Source: G963663315 sp965231905
GTDB taxonomy: Bacteria > Pseudomonadota > Gammaproteobacteria > Arenicellales > Poriferihabitantaceae
Assembly (NCBI GenBank): GCA_965231905.1
Contig: CBDDOO010000001.1
Coordinates: 248,001 to 312,000 of the forward strand
Direction of reading: 5' to 3'
DNA length: 64,000 nt
Shown here in pieces: positions 17,859 through 27,609 of the stretch. The translations under genes were made by a program, and so were the position numbers. The notes beneath the pieces are model-generated. The model saw nothing but the letters and a program-made list of their open reading frames with translations, ran no database searches and was not told the origin of the DNA. Positions within the stretch are counted from its first letter, which is position 1, and every line of letters begins with the position of its first letter.

Positions 17859-19030
17859 CAGTAACTGCGCGGAAGCCCGAGGACATGCTCCGCCACAAAG
17901 CCGAGAATAAAGTTGGTGGATATGGGCGCCGTTCGATAAAGACGTGCTTCCCTGAATTTTCTCTCGATGTGATATTCCCTGGCGAATGCAAATCCACCGT
18001 GAACTTCCATGCACATGTCCGCGGCATTCCAGCTTGCTTCGGAAGCCAGAAGCTTGGCCATGTTGGCTTGTGCCCCGCATTTTTCCTGCCGGTCAAAAAG
18101 CCGGGCGCCCTTTTGCACCATCAAAGCGGCGGCCTCCACATCAATACTGCAGCGCGCTATCGGGAATTGAACTCCCTGATTCTGCCCGATCGGTCGGTTG
18201 AATACCTTGCGATCATTGGCATAACGGACCGCCTTGTCAATGAAAAAACGGCCATCTCCGATACACTCCGCCGCGATCAGGATGCGTTCCGCATTCATAC
18301 TGTCAAGGATAACGCGGAAACCATTATTCTCTTCTCCCAGCAGGTTTTCCGCCGGCACTTCAAGGTTGTCGAAGAATAATTCACAACTATGATGATTGAT
18401 CATCGAATCAATCGGTCTAATCGTCAGGCCCTGTTTCACCGCCTGGTTGATATCGACGATGAAAGTCGAAAGGCCATCGGTTTTGCGCTTGGTCCGGTCA
18501 ACCGGCGTGGTGCGGGCGAGCAGCAGCATCAGGTCAGAATGCTGTACCCGGCTGATCCAGACTTTCTGTCCGTTCACCACATATCGGTCGCCTTTTCTGA
18601 CTGCAATCGTTTTCAGACTGGTCGTGTCCGTACCCGTATCCGGTTCGGTTACGCCAAAGCTCTGCAACCGGAGCGAGCCGTCTGCAATCGCCGGCAGGTA
18701 TTTCTTTTTTTGGGCCTTTGAACCATGACGGAGAACCGAACCCATCACGTACATTTGCGCGTGGCAAGCGCCGGGGTGGCCTCCCGAAAAGCTGATTTCC
18801 TCAAGAATGGCGCAGGCTTCTTCAAGGCCCAGACCGGCCCCGCCAAACTCCTCGGGTATCAGCGCACACAGGTATCCGGCGTCAGTCAGGGCAGTAACGA
18901 ATTCAGCGGGATAACCCCGTTCACGGTCCAGTTTCAGCCAGTAGGCCGGGTCGAAATTCCTGCATAAATCGCGGACTCCCTGGCGTATCGCGACAATGTG
19001 GTCGGATTCACGATTCATTTGATTCATCAA
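17858..19030 (-). CDS. Acyl-CoA dehydrogenase family protein
   Basis: The 390-residue flavoprotein has the acyl-CoA dehydrogenase fold: SFGVTEPDTGTDTTSLKT (FAD/substrate loop), VNGQKVWISR, the QNQGVQFPIA helix and the C-terminal segment EVHGGFAFAREYHIERKFR. It should oxidise a CoA thioester to the 2-enoyl-CoA, passing electrons to ETF. ATGs at 19030, 19027 and 19018 are all possible starts. Its stop overlaps the start of the CoA-transferase remnant. In the operon it lies between an SDR and the hydratase, the order expected for a short beta-oxidation-like sequence acting on a dicarboxylic or branched acyl-CoA. The exact substrate cannot be deduced. Confidence 0.88.
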   Translation of the reverse strand: MMNQMNRESDHIVAIRQGVRDLCRNFDPAYWLKLDRERGYPAEFVTALTDAGYLCALIPEEFGGAGLGLEEACAILEEISFSGGHPGACHAQMYVMGSVLRHGSKAQKKKYLPAIADGSLRLQSFGVTEPDTGTDTTSLKTIAVRKGDRYVVNGQKVWISRVQHSDLMLLLARTTPVDRTKRKTDGLSTFIVDINQAVKQGLTIRPIDSMINHHSCELFFDNLEVPAENLLGEENNGFRVILDSMNAERILIAAECIGDGRFFIDKAVRYANDRKVFNRPIGQNQGVQFPIARCSIDVEAAALMVQKGARLFDRQEKCGAQANMAKLLASEASWNAADMCMEVHGGFAFAREYHIERKFREARLYRTAPISTNFILGFVAEHVLGLPRSY

Positions 19031-19089
19031 ACCTGATTGAGCGGATCCGCGTGATTGAACAGACGTGCAACAATCTTAAGGGCAATCAG

Positions 19090-19881
19090 TCAAGGAACAG
19101 GAACAGGAACAAAGTAGTTGAGCCCTTGTCTTCCGCCATCGACATATATGGTTTCGCCGGTGATATAACTTGCATAGTCGCTGGCCAGAAAGACTGCGAC
19201 CCTGGCCACTTCATCGGGTTCCCCCGGGCGCAGCATCGGTGTTCGGGACATGATCTGGCGATATTTTTCGGGGTTTTCCGATATGGTATTAAACATTTCC
19301 GTGGCAATCGAGCCCGGGCCGATTCCGTTTACCCGGATACCTTGATCGGCCAACCGGATGCTTAAGCATTTGGTCCATTGATTCACGCCTCCCTTGGCAA
19401 CCACGTAAGGCGCGATAGTCGGAATCGCCAACACCGCGTTCAACGAGGACATATTGATGATGGTTCCCTTCGAGCCATTACCGTCAGGGGTCTGTTCTAC
19501 CATCCGCCGGGCCGCGGCCTGACCGGTCAGGAACACCCCCTTCAGATTGATCGAGATGACACGGTCGAAATCTGCCTCTTCCAGTTCCAGGATGTCGGCC
19601 ATGTGCACGATGCCGGCATTGGCTATGGCAGTATCCACCCGGCCATATTTCTCAATTGCAAAATCAAACAAGGCTTCCACTTCGGATTTTCGACTTACAT
19701 CACAATGCGTGTAGACCGCATCGCCGCCCTGCTCGCGGAGTTGTTGTGCCGCCTGCTGACCAACGTCATCAGCCACATCAGACAATACTACCTTTGCGCC
19801 CTCTGTTACGAATCGGTTGGCGCATGCATGGCCGATGCCTTGAGACGCCCCTGTTACAACAGCAACCTTGCCTTCAATCAT
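19090..19881 (-). CDS. Short-chain dehydrogenase/reductase (classical SDR)
   Basis: The protein (263 residues from the chosen ATG) has the NAD(P)-binding TGASQGIGHA motif, the NAG motif region IANAGIV, a catalytic serine in NMSSLNAV, the active-site YVVAK, and VNGIGPGSIATEM. It oxidises a hydroxyl or reduces a carbonyl group using NAD(P). An upstream in-frame ATG at 19899 exists, but the ATG at 19881 has an AGG ribosome site five to seven bases before it and gives the normal SDR N-terminus MIEGKVAVVTG. It overlaps or abuts the TPP-enzyme gene and belongs to the same operon. The substrate is unknown. Confidence 0.88.
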   Translation of the reverse strand: MIEGKVAVVTGASQGIGHACANRFVTEGAKVVLSDVADDVGQQAAQQLREQGGDAVYTHCDVSRKSEVEALFDFAIEKYGRVDTAIANAGIVHMADILELEEADFDRVISINLKGVFLTGQAAARRMVEQTPDGNGSKGTIINMSSLNAVLAIPTIAPYVVAKGGVNQWTKCLSIRLADQGIRVNGIGPGSIATEMFNTISENPEKYRQIMSRTPMLRPGEPDEVARVAVFLASDYASYITGETIYVDGGRQGLNYFVPVPVP

Positions 19882-19895
19882 GATAACCTCATTTC

Positions 19896-21527
19896 TCAAT
19901 AGTCAGTCTGGATCTCGATCACGGCAGGGGTGGCTGCCCTGAGCGCCCGCTCAAACGCTTCTTCGAATTCTTCCGCTTTAGTCACCGTTGCTCCGAAGGC
20001 GCCGTAGGCTCTGGCCAGAGCGGCAAAATCCGGATTTCTCAGGTATGTAGCGGATGGCCGTCCAGGATAGCGCCGCTCCTGATGAGTTCGGATTGTACCG
20101 TAACAATTATTGTTGACGACCAGGAAAATAACATTCACGCCAAATTGGACCGCGGTGGCCAGTTCCTGTCCGTTCATCAAAAAACAGCCATCTCCTGAAA
20201 ACGAGACGACGATGGAGTCCGGTTTTTCCAGCTTTGCGGCAATCGCCGAAGGTACGCCATAACCCATTGTGCCATTGGTTGAGCCAAGCTGGGTACGGGG
20301 TTGCCGGTATTGGTAGTGGCGCTGCCCCCAGACGGTGAAATTTCCAGCGCCCAGGGTAATGATCGAATCGGCAGGCAATCGTTTGCGCAAAAACCGGCAA
20401 ATTATGTCCATGCGCATTGTTGCTCCCGTATTTCGGAGTTCATGGACAAAATCGAGATAATGCAGATGGCTCTTTTCTACCAGTCGTTGACCGCCCCTTT
20501 GCCTGATATCCAACTGACAGGCCGCCCTGAAAAACTGTTCAGGCTGACTGACGATACCAAGGTCGGCACGGAACACAGAATTGATTTCGTCCCCGCTGAT
20601 ATGGACATGAACCAGTTTTTGCCGCGCATTGCAATTTGCCCGGGCGGGCGCTTCCAAAATGGTATAGCCGGCGGTTGTGATCTCGCCAATTCGGGGACCT
20701 ACCGCGATAATCAGGTCTGCATCCTGGATCAGCTTGGTAAGGGCGGGATTCGGCGCCAGGCCCAGTTCGCCGATGTAGTTCGGGTGAGTATTATCGAAAC
20801 TGTCCGAGCGTCTGAATATGGTGGCAACCGGGAAGTGATGTCTTTCGGCAAATCGGGTCAGATATGTGGTGGTGGCGGGTGTCCAGCCAGCGCCGCCGAC
20901 CATCAGTACAGGTTGTGTCGCCTGTGCAAGCATGGCGCTGACCCGCTCCATCGAGGCCGGGTCCGGGGCTGGTATTGCGGTTGTGGCCGGAGCCAGATCC
21001 TCCACTGTAACCGACTGCCTGAGCATGTCCTCCGGAAGCTCGATGACGACCGGGCCAGGGCGGCCGCTCATGGCGCAATGCCAGCTCTGGCCGAGTTGTT
21101 CCGGGATACGGGCGGGATCATGGAATTTCGTCACTTTTTTGGCGACACCGCCGTAGACCTGCCTGTAATCCAGTTCCTGAAAAGCTTCACGGCCGGTATG
21201 GGCGCGGGGGACCTGCCCGATAAACATCAGTAATGGAGTGGAGTCCTGAAAGGCGGTGTGAATCCCGGTCATCGCATTCGATGCCCCGGGTCCCCGGGAG
21301 ACAAAGCACAAGCCGGGTTTCCCGGTCATTTTCCCATGCGCCTCGGCCATAAAAGCGGCCCCGCCTTCCTGGCGGCAGGTAATCACCTGAATTTCATTCT
21401 GGCGGTCGTGGAGGGCATCCAGCACAGCCAGATAACTTTCTCCGGGTACGCAAAAAAGGCGACTGGCGCCGTGACCAATCAAGCCGTCAATCAGAACTTC
21501 ACCGCCGCTTCGTTTAATCGTTCTCAC
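19896..21527 (-). CDS. Thiamine pyrophosphate-dependent enzyme, acetolactate synthase-like
   Basis: The 543-residue protein has the three TPP-enzyme domains. The N-terminal pyrimidine-binding domain carries the catalytic glutamate in CRQEGGAAFMAEA (about residue 54) and SRGPGASNAMTG. The central FAD/nucleotide-like domain follows. The C-terminal pyrophosphate domain has FSGDGCFLMNGQEL and VVNNNCYGTIRTHQ (metal and diphosphate ligands). It should decarboxylate a 2-oxo acid or join two carbonyl compounds. It overlaps hyuB by 14 bases. Being in a catabolic operon without a small regulatory subunit, it is more likely a 2-oxo acid decarboxylase or a lyase than biosynthetic acetolactate synthase. 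Confidence 0.85.
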   Translation of the reverse strand: MRTIKRSGGEVLIDGLIGHGASRLFCVPGESYLAVLDALHDRQNEIQVITCRQEGGAAFMAEAHGKMTGKPGLCFVSRGPGASNAMTGIHTAFQDSTPLLMFIGQVPRAHTGREAFQELDYRQVYGGVAKKVTKFHDPARIPEQLGQSWHCAMSGRPGPVVIELPEDMLRQSVTVEDLAPATTAIPAPDPASMERVSAMLAQATQPVLMVGGAGWTPATTTYLTRFAERHHFPVATIFRRSDSFDNTHPNYIGELGLAPNPALTKLIQDADLIIAVGPRIGEITTAGYTILEAPARANCNARQKLVHVHISGDEINSVFRADLGIVSQPEQFFRAACQLDIRQRGGQRLVEKSHLHYLDFVHELRNTGATMRMDIICRFLRKRLPADSIITLGAGNFTVWGQRHYQYRQPRTQLGSTNGTMGYGVPSAIAAKLEKPDSIVVSFSGDGCFLMNGQELATAVQFGVNVIFLVVNNNCYGTIRTHQERRYPGRPSATYLRNPDFAALARAYGAFGATVTKAEEFEEAFERALRAATPAVIEIQTDY

Positions 21528-23223
21528 AACCTGTAGTCACTCGCCGATAGTCAGTTTCGGCTTTTTGCCGGGAAACATAGTCCTGCTGAATATCCTGTTC
21601 CAGCTTTTCGGGATCACGTTCGGCGGGGTTGCCGTAACCGCCTCCACCGGGTAATTGCAGTTCCAGAAGACGTCCGGCAGGTACGAATTGCGTCCCTTTC
21701 GCTCGCATCACCGTACCGTCATCCAGCCGAACCGAGCCATGACCTCCATCCAGTCCGCCTTCGCGCCCCCGGGCCGGATTGGCAACCCGGTCAAACATCG
21801 CGCTGAAATGAAATTCATAGCCATCCCTGGCGCCGATGACCATGTTCTGCCCGAGGCCTCCGCGATATTTACCCGGTCCGCCGGAGTCGGTTCTGAGTTG
21901 CTTTTCCCAGATAATGATCGGTCCCACCTGTTCAGAGACTTCAATCGGCATGGTATGAACACCGCTTGGAAAAGCGGTGGCGTTCATACCGTCCAGCGTC
22001 GGTCGGGCGCCGGAGCCGCCACTGTTGAACATCAGTATCTCCGCAGTATCGTCCGGATGATCAGCGCGGTGTTGTTCGTCAGGCCGGGTACTCAAATGGA
22101 TATTCCACAAGGCGGAGGCTCCTTCCGCCGGGATCTGCCCAGGCAGCAATTTATGCAATGCCCCCATTACCAGATCGGGGACAAAATGCCCGATGACATG
22201 ACGGACGCAGACCGGAGCAGGGTGTCTCGCGTTCAAAATACAGTTTTTCGGCGCTGTTATTGTGAACGGCGCCAGAGAGCCTGAGTTATTCGGGATATCC
22301 GGCGCCAGGACGCACTTGATGCCATAGCAGGCATACGCTTTGGTATACACCATCGGCACGTTGATGCCGCGTGAACTCAATCCATCCGTGCCATCGAAGT
22401 CCGCTACAATCCGGTCCGATTCAAATGAAACCCGGACGGCAAGATGTATCGGGTCGTAATAGCCATCCACCGTTAGCGTGTTTTCCGCGGATCCGGGTTT
22501 CAGCTTGCCGATACAGTCCAGGGTGGCGCTGTAACTGCGCTCCAGAATGTAGCTCGAAAGGTCGTCGATATCGTCGAGTCCGAATTCACCCAGCATGTCG
22601 ATCAGCCGGTTGTGTCCGGTCTGGTTACAGTTCGCCAGGGAATAGATATCGCCAACAACCTGATCCGCAACGCGCACGTTGGCTCTGATAATGTTGATCA
22701 GCTGCTGATTCACCGTCCCGCGCTCGGCAAACTTCATGATCGGGATGCGCAGCCCCTCTTCATAGACTGACGCGGCGTCTGCAGTGAATCCCCGTCCGCC
22801 AATATCCACGACATGGGCAGTACAGGCAAAATATCCGACCAGCCGGTTTTTATAGAACGAAGGCGATACAAAGGTCAGGTCATGGAGGTGGCCGGTGCCT
22901 TTCCAGGGGTCATTGGTGACATAGACATCGCCTTCAAAGATATTGTCCTTGCCGATTTGGGCAATGAAGTGGGGCGCCGCGTCCGCCATCGCATTGACAT
23001 GTCCGGGGGTTCCCGTAACCGCCTGGGCCAGCATTTTTCCCCGGCGGTCAAAAATCCCGGCGGACAGGTCTCCGGCTTCCCGGACGCTGGTCGAAAAGGC
23101 AGTTCGAACCAGGGTCCGGGCCTGTTCCTCGACAATTGAGATCAAGCGGTTCCACATCACCTGATTGCGGATCGCGGTATTACCTGTTTTGCCGGATGAT
23201 CCCATCGTATTCATCGCATCCAT
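21514..23223 (-). CDS. hyuB: Hydantoinase B/oxoprolinase family subunit
   Basis: The 569-residue protein matches the HyuB family: WNRLISIVEEQARTLVRTAFS at the N-terminus (here split by my limit, key residues E-Q-A-R-T), DRRGKMLAQAV, GDVYVTNDPWKGTGHLHD, and the C-terminal GGGGYGNPAERDPE motif. HyuA and HyuB form ATP-dependent hydrolases or carboxylases acting on cyclic amides or ketones (hydantoinase, 5-oxoprolinase, acetone/acetophenone carboxylase). Full length for the family is about 520-580. It overlaps hyuA by 13 bases and the TPP enzyme by 14. The substrate of this pair cannot be fixed from sequence. Confidence 0.88.
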   Translation of the reverse strand: MDAMNTMGSSGKTGNTAIRNQVMWNRLISIVEEQARTLVRTAFSTSVREAGDLSAGIFDRRGKMLAQAVTGTPGHVNAMADAAPHFIAQIGKDNIFEGDVYVTNDPWKGTGHLHDLTFVSPSFYKNRLVGYFACTAHVVDIGGRGFTADAASVYEEGLRIPIMKFAERGTVNQQLINIIRANVRVADQVVGDIYSLANCNQTGHNRLIDMLGEFGLDDIDDLSSYILERSYSATLDCIGKLKPGSAENTLTVDGYYDPIHLAVRVSFESDRIVADFDGTDGLSSRGINVPMVYTKAYACYGIKCVLAPDIPNNSGSLAPFTITAPKNCILNARHPAPVCVRHVIGHFVPDLVMGALHKLLPGQIPAEGASALWNIHLSTRPDEQHRADHPDDTAEILMFNSGGSGARPTLDGMNATAFPSGVHTMPIEVSEQVGPIIIWEKQLRTDSGGPGKYRGGLGQNMVIGARDGYEFHFSAMFDRVANPARGREGGLDGGHGSVRLDDGTVMRAKGTQFVPAGRLLELQLPGGGGYGNPAERDPEKLEQDIQQDYVSRQKAETDYRRVTTGCEND

Positions 23224-25352
23224 TTATCCAGGGCAGGGTCCCCGGGCGGCGCCGGATCCGGTTTTTGTCGCCTGATGAGCAGGGAGCGGTCATTTTCCAT
23301 ACGGCAGTCAAAGCCTTCCGGCACGACCACGGTGGTCTCGTTTTCAGTGATCACGCCGGGACCTGAAACAATCTGGCCGGATTGTATCTGATCTCGCTGG
23401 TAAAGGGCAGCATCGACAAATGTTTTGCTGATGACGCTGAAAACCGGTCGTCTGCGGTCGCCTGGCAGCGCTTGCGGATTCGGGTTCTGCCGCAACTGCG
23501 GGCAGCCGGAAGATATCCGGCTTTCCCTGGCGGCCCAGCCGGTGATTTCGATATCGAGGTCTGCCACAGTGCGCCCGAACAGGGTTTCGTATGCTTTTTC
23601 GAATTCCCCGGCCAGATAGTTCCGGTTCCAGTCATCGATTTTTTCAATATCGAGGCAGACCGGGATTTCCCAACCCTGCCCGGTATATCGCATGAATGCC
23701 TTGCACTCCAGAACAACCGTGGTCTCTCCTGCATCTCCGCCGGATACATGTTTGCCCGCTTCATCGGCCAGTTGCCGCGCCAATTCCCGGGCATGGGCCA
23801 AATCGAGACCGGACAGACGCTGGAAGTCGCTGCGTACGGCTTCAAAGGCAAAAGGCGCTTTCAGGAAACCGATAGCGGAACCGACCCCGGCGCCGGAAGG
23901 AATCAGGCAGGAATCCATGTTCAGCTTTTCGCAAAGCCGGGCAGCATGCAAAGGCGCCGCCCCGCCGAAAGCGATCATCGAGAACTCGCTGAGGTCCTCG
24001 CCGTTCTCGACGGCATGGATTCTCGCCGCGTTGGCCATATTTTCATCAATTACTTCACATAGCCCGAAAGCGGATTGGGTGGCGTCCAGGTCTAAGGGAT
24101 GACCCAGTTTTTCCAGCGTTGCCGATGTCGCTTTTTCGAGTGACAGTTGCATCGTTCCACCGGCAAAATCATCGGCATCGAGTTTGCCGAGGAGAAGGTC
24201 GCCATCGGTTACCGTGGGGTTTTTTCCTCCCCGGTCGTAGCAGGCCGGTCCGGGGTCGGATTCTGCGCTTTGCGGGCCGACCCGAATTTGCCGCAACTGG
24301 TCAACATGAGCAATGGAGCCTCCTCCGGCGCCAATTTCCACCATCTCGATGACTGGAATGGAGATGGGCATGCCGCTGCCTTTTTTGAAGCGGTAGCTGC
24401 GCGCGACCTCGAAGGCATTCGCGGTTTTGGGAGTCGCATCCCGGATCATACAGATCTTGGCCGTGGTGCCGCCCATATCAAATGACAATGCTTTTGCAAT
24501 GCCATGGGCGCGGGCGATATCAGCGGCAAAAATAGCTCCTCCCGCAGGCCCGGACTCAATCAGTCTGACCGGAAAGGACATGGCGTCCTCGACTGAAATC
24601 AGGCCGCCCCCGGAGTGCATCAAATACAACGGGCAGTTCGCCCCCGTCTCATCCAGTTGTTGAGTAAGACGCTGTAAATAGGACTGGATTTTCGGGCGTA
24701 CCCAGGCATTTGCGCAAACCGTACTGAAGCGCTCATATTCCCGCATTTGCGGAGAGACTTCGCTGCTGATGGATACCGATATGCCGGGCATTGCCTCCTC
24801 AATGGCATGCCGTATGATCCGTTCATGGCGGCCATCGGTGTATGCATGAATCAAACCGATCGCGATACTTTCGTAGGATCGCGCTTTTAACAGGTCAACC
24901 AGCGCATTCACCTCGTCCGGGTCCAGCGCCCTTAAAACATCTCCCTGGGCGCTCAGTCTTTCCCGGATCGTGTAACGATGCCGACGTTCGATCAATGGCG
25001 CCGGCAGGGTCAGGTTGATATCGTATTGCTCGAAACGGTTTTCGGTTCGCATTTCGATTACATCGCGAAAACCTTCGGTGGTAATCAGGGCGGTTTTCGC
25101 TCCATTGCGCTGAATCAGGGCGTTGGTGGCCAGGGTGGTGCCATGGATGATCATTTCCAGGTCCGATGCCTTGATTCCTGCCCGGGAGATGATTTTCCCG
25201 ATCCCCTCGAGGATCGCTTCTTCAGGAGCCTGTTGCGTCGTCAATAATTTCTCGGAAAACAAACCGGAACGGGTTTCCAGCACAAGGTCGGTGAACGTGC
25301 CGCCAATATCGACACCCAGTCTTGTCCGGGGATGGGACGTTCGGGCCGCCAT
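23211..25352 (-). CDS. hyuA: Hydantoinase A/oxoprolinase family subunit
   Basis: The 713-residue protein has the HyuA ATPase domains: GVDIGGTFTDLVLE (residues about 13-26), IHGTTLATNALIQRNGAKTAL, HSGGGLISVEDA, ESGPAGGAIFAADIA, SFDMGGTTAKICMI, and the C-terminal VRIHAVENGEDLSEFS-type region followed by FGGAAPLHAARL. It supplies the ATP-binding half of a HyuAB enzyme that hydrolyses or carboxylates a cyclic amide or ketone. It is the first gene of the minus-strand operon; the 130-base gap to the divergent SDR holds a probable shared regulatory region. Length is normal (about 690-720). Confidence 0.88.
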   Translation of the reverse strand: MAARTSHPRTRLGVDIGGTFTDLVLETRSGLFSEKLLTTQQAPEEAILEGIGKIISRAGIKASDLEMIIHGTTLATNALIQRNGAKTALITTEGFRDVIEMRTENRFEQYDINLTLPAPLIERRHRYTIRERLSAQGDVLRALDPDEVNALVDLLKARSYESIAIGLIHAYTDGRHERIIRHAIEEAMPGISVSISSEVSPQMREYERFSTVCANAWVRPKIQSYLQRLTQQLDETGANCPLYLMHSGGGLISVEDAMSFPVRLIESGPAGGAIFAADIARAHGIAKALSFDMGGTTAKICMIRDATPKTANAFEVARSYRFKKGSGMPISIPVIEMVEIGAGGGSIAHVDQLRQIRVGPQSAESDPGPACYDRGGKNPTVTDGDLLLGKLDADDFAGGTMQLSLEKATSATLEKLGHPLDLDATQSAFGLCEVIDENMANAARIHAVENGEDLSEFSMIAFGGAAPLHAARLCEKLNMDSCLIPSGAGVGSAIGFLKAPFAFEAVRSDFQRLSGLDLAHARELARQLADEAGKHVSGGDAGETTVVLECKAFMRYTGQGWEIPVCLDIEKIDDWNRNYLAGEFEKAYETLFGRTVADLDIEITGWAARESRISSGCPQLRQNPNPQALPGDRRRPVFSVISKTFVDAALYQRDQIQSGQIVSGPGVITENETTVVVPEGFDCRMENDRSLLIRRQKPDPAPPGDPALDKWMR

Positions 25353-25366
25353 ATCCGGTCAGGCAT

Positions 25367-25472
25367 CCTGTCCCGGATTCCGTGATATCCGGAAGTCTGG
25401 CTGGTCAATGTAATTCATAAGTTTCAGCGGTAATCCGGATTATCGGGACAGGGTGATATTGTGCTGTATAAT
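25367..25472. promoter_or_regulatory. Divergent promoter region with a 9-bp inverted repeat
   Basis: Between hyuA (minus) and the SDR gene (plus) a perfect 9-base inverted repeat, CCTGTCCCG at 25367-25375 and CGGGACAGG at 25444-25452, is spaced 68 bases. A TATAAT hexamer at 25467-25472 lies just before the SDR start, without a clear -35. The paired half-sites could bind a repressor that controls both operons, but no regulator gene is adjacent. Confidence 0.35.
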
Positions 25473-25482
25473 GTGCCGTTAA

Positions 25483-26241
25483 ATGATAGAAAAATCCATC
25501 GTAGTAACCGGGTCTTCATCCGGAGTCGGCGCGGCAACCTGTCGGCGCCTGGCCAGACCCGGCCACGGTATTGTAGTTCATGCCAGACATAATCAGGAAG
25601 GGTGTAACCAGGTCGTGGAGGAAATTGTCGACGCAGGCGGACAGGCGGTTTCGATGCTTGGAGACCTGTCCGAACCGGGCGTACCTGAAAAACTGATCGA
25701 GCGGGCGAAGCAAACATGGGGGCAGGTTGACTGGGTTGTCGCCAATGCCGGTTTCCCGACCCTGAAATCGCTGGACCAGGGTCAACGCGCTGATCTTGAA
25801 TACGCTTTTCGGGGAAACCTGTTCAGCTTTTTCGATCTGGCTCAGGCCGCCCGTTTGCACCTGCGGGACTCGGACCAGCCCAGAATCATCGCGCTCGGCA
25901 GCTTCACCGCTCATTCGTTCAGAACCGACATGCGCAGCTTCCCGATTTCCAGCGCATCAAAGGGTGGCCTGGAAACCATGGTAAGGGCTTTGGCGCTGGA
26001 GTTGGGCAGTGACGGGATTACGGTGAATTGCGTGGTGCCCGGTTATATCAAAAAGGATCAGGGCACCCGCGATGGCGTCCCGCTTGACGAATTCGAGGAA
26101 ATCATCAAACGGATTCCATTGGGCAGGGTCGGGCTGCCCGATGATGTGGCGGGGGCGATAGAATACCTTTTGTCCAGGGACGCGGCTTACATTACCGGGC
26201 AGATGCTGCACGTGAATGGCGGTCTGGTACTGGGCGGCTAG
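25483..26241 (+). CDS. SDR-fold protein lacking the catalytic tyrosine
   Basis: The 252-residue protein has the SDR cofactor motif VVTGSSSGVGAATCRR (residues 7-22), NAG (in VVANAGFP), a serine in ALGSFTAHS, and the C-terminal YITGQMLHVNGG. The active-site YxxxK is present as S-S-A-S-K (ISSASKGGLETM): the tyrosine is replaced by serine (codon TCC at 25948-25950), while the lysine and the following GG are kept. The enzyme may be inactive, may use another residue, or may serve as a binding protein. It stands alone between the hyu operon and sufS. The single-base TAC to TCC change is also compatible with a recent mutation. Confidence 0.75.
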   Translation: MIEKSIVVTGSSSGVGAATCRRLARPGHGIVVHARHNQEGCNQVVEEIVDAGGQAVSMLGDLSEPGVPEKLIERAKQTWGQVDWVVANAGFPTLKSLDQGQRADLEYAFRGNLFSFFDLAQAARLHLRDSDQPRIIALGSFTAHSFRTDMRSFPISSASKGGLETMVRALALELGSDGITVNCVVPGYIKKDQGTRDGVPLDEFEEIIKRIPLGRVGLPDDVAGAIEYLLSRDAAYITGQMLHVNGGLVLGG

Positions 26242-26340
26242 AGATGATCTGACACGGATATTCTGCCTGCCGATGACCATTTGTGGTACATTAGCGTCGG
26301 CATACTTGAGCAATATTCAGCACAGGACAGACCTGTCAAA

Positions 26341-27582
26341 GTGGACAATCAACAACCATCCAGACCTTTTGATGTTGAGCGGATTCGAGAGGATTTTCCG
26401 GTGCTTGACCGTGAAGTGAATGGTCACCCATTGATCTATCTCGATAGCGGGGCTTCCTCGCAAAAGCCGAATCAGGTGATTGACCGTCTGAACCGGTATT
26501 ATCGTCTGGAGCATGCCAATATCCATCGCGGAGTACATCATTTAAGCCAGCAGGCGACCGAAGCGTATGAACAGGCAAGGGAAACCGTTCGTTCATTTAT
26601 CAACGCGAAAAACCGACACGAAGTATTGTTCACCAAAGGCGCCACCGATGGTATCAATCTGGTGGCTTCATCGTTCGGCAGGGAATTCCTCAAGCCCGGT
26701 GACGAAGTGATTATTTCCACCATGGAACATCATTCCAATATTGTTCCATGGCAACTCATTTGTGAGCAGAAAGGAGCAAAGGTTCGGGTGATTCCGATCA
26801 ATCAGCATGGAGAATTGATTATTGAGGAATTCGAGTCGATGCTGAACCAGCGCACCCGCCTGGTTGCGGTTGTCCATGTCTCAAACACGCTGGGTACCAT
26901 CAATCCGGTACAGGACATTATTCGTCTTGCCCACAGTCACGGCGTACCGGTGTTGCTTGACGGCGCCCAGGCTGTGCCGCACATGCATATCGACGTTCAG
27001 GCGCTCGATGTTGACTTTTACGCATTTTCCGGTCACAAGGTTTTCGGTCCCACCGGGGTCGGTATCCTGTACGGCAAGGAATCGATTCTCAATGACATGC
27101 CGCCTTATCAGGGTGGGGGCGACATGATCGAGCGAGTGACGTTCGAGAAAACTACTTACAATGTTCTGCCCCACAAGTTTGAAGCAGGTACGCCAAACAT
27201 CGCAGACGGCATCGGCCTTGCCTCGGCAATTGATTACTATTCACAATTCGAAGAGTCCGAAGTGGCCGCTCACGAACAGGATCTTCTGGATTATGCGACC
27301 GAACGGTTACTGGGTATTGACGGATTACGCATTATCGGTACTGCCGCGAACAAAGCCAGCGTGATTTCCTTCCTGCTCGCTGACGCCCATCCATTCGATG
27401 TCGGCACGATCCTCGATCAGCTGGGTATCGCAGTGCGAACCGGGCATCACTGTACCCAGCCGTTGATGGATTTTTACGGTATCCAGGGGACAGCGCGCGC
27501 CTCTTTTGCCATGTACAACAATCGTGATGATATCGATCATCTGGTTGCCGGTATTAACAAGGCCGCCTCGCTGCTATTATGA
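26341..27582 (+). CDS. sufS: Cysteine desulfurase SufS
   Basis: The protein (413 residues from GTG at 26341) is a type II cysteine desulfurase. It has IYLDSGASSQKP, the PLP-binding lysine in FSGHKVFGPTG, the substrate-site motif HHSNIVPWQ, and the active-site cysteine in RTGHHCTQP near the C-terminus. It removes sulfur from cysteine and passes the persulfide to SufE for iron-sulfur cluster assembly. An in-frame TTG at 26281 would add 20 residues, but those show no family similarity, so the GTG is preferred even though its ribosome site is weak. sufE follows after 27 bases. The rest of the suf operon is not in the window. Confidence 0.9.
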   Translation: MDNQQPSRPFDVERIREDFPVLDREVNGHPLIYLDSGASSQKPNQVIDRLNRYYRLEHANIHRGVHHLSQQATEAYEQARETVRSFINAKNRHEVLFTKGATDGINLVASSFGREFLKPGDEVIISTMEHHSNIVPWQLICEQKGAKVRVIPINQHGELIIEEFESMLNQRTRLVAVVHVSNTLGTINPVQDIIRLAHSHGVPVLLDGAQAVPHMHIDVQALDVDFYAFSGHKVFGPTGVGILYGKESILNDMPPYQGGGDMIERVTFEKTTYNVLPHKFEAGTPNIADGIGLASAIDYYSQFEESEVAAHEQDLLDYATERLLGIDGLRIIGTAANKASVISFLLADAHPFDVGTILDQLGIAVRTGHHCTQPLMDFYGIQGTARASFAMYNNRDDIDHLVAGINKAASLLL

Positions 27583-27609
27583 ATCGGTTAATTTTGGCTG
27601 GACAGAGAA

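Noticed and set aside
26281..26340. TTG start 60 bases before the chosen sufS start
   Set aside because: The extra 20 residues show no SufS similarity; still possible because the GTG has a weak ribosome site.
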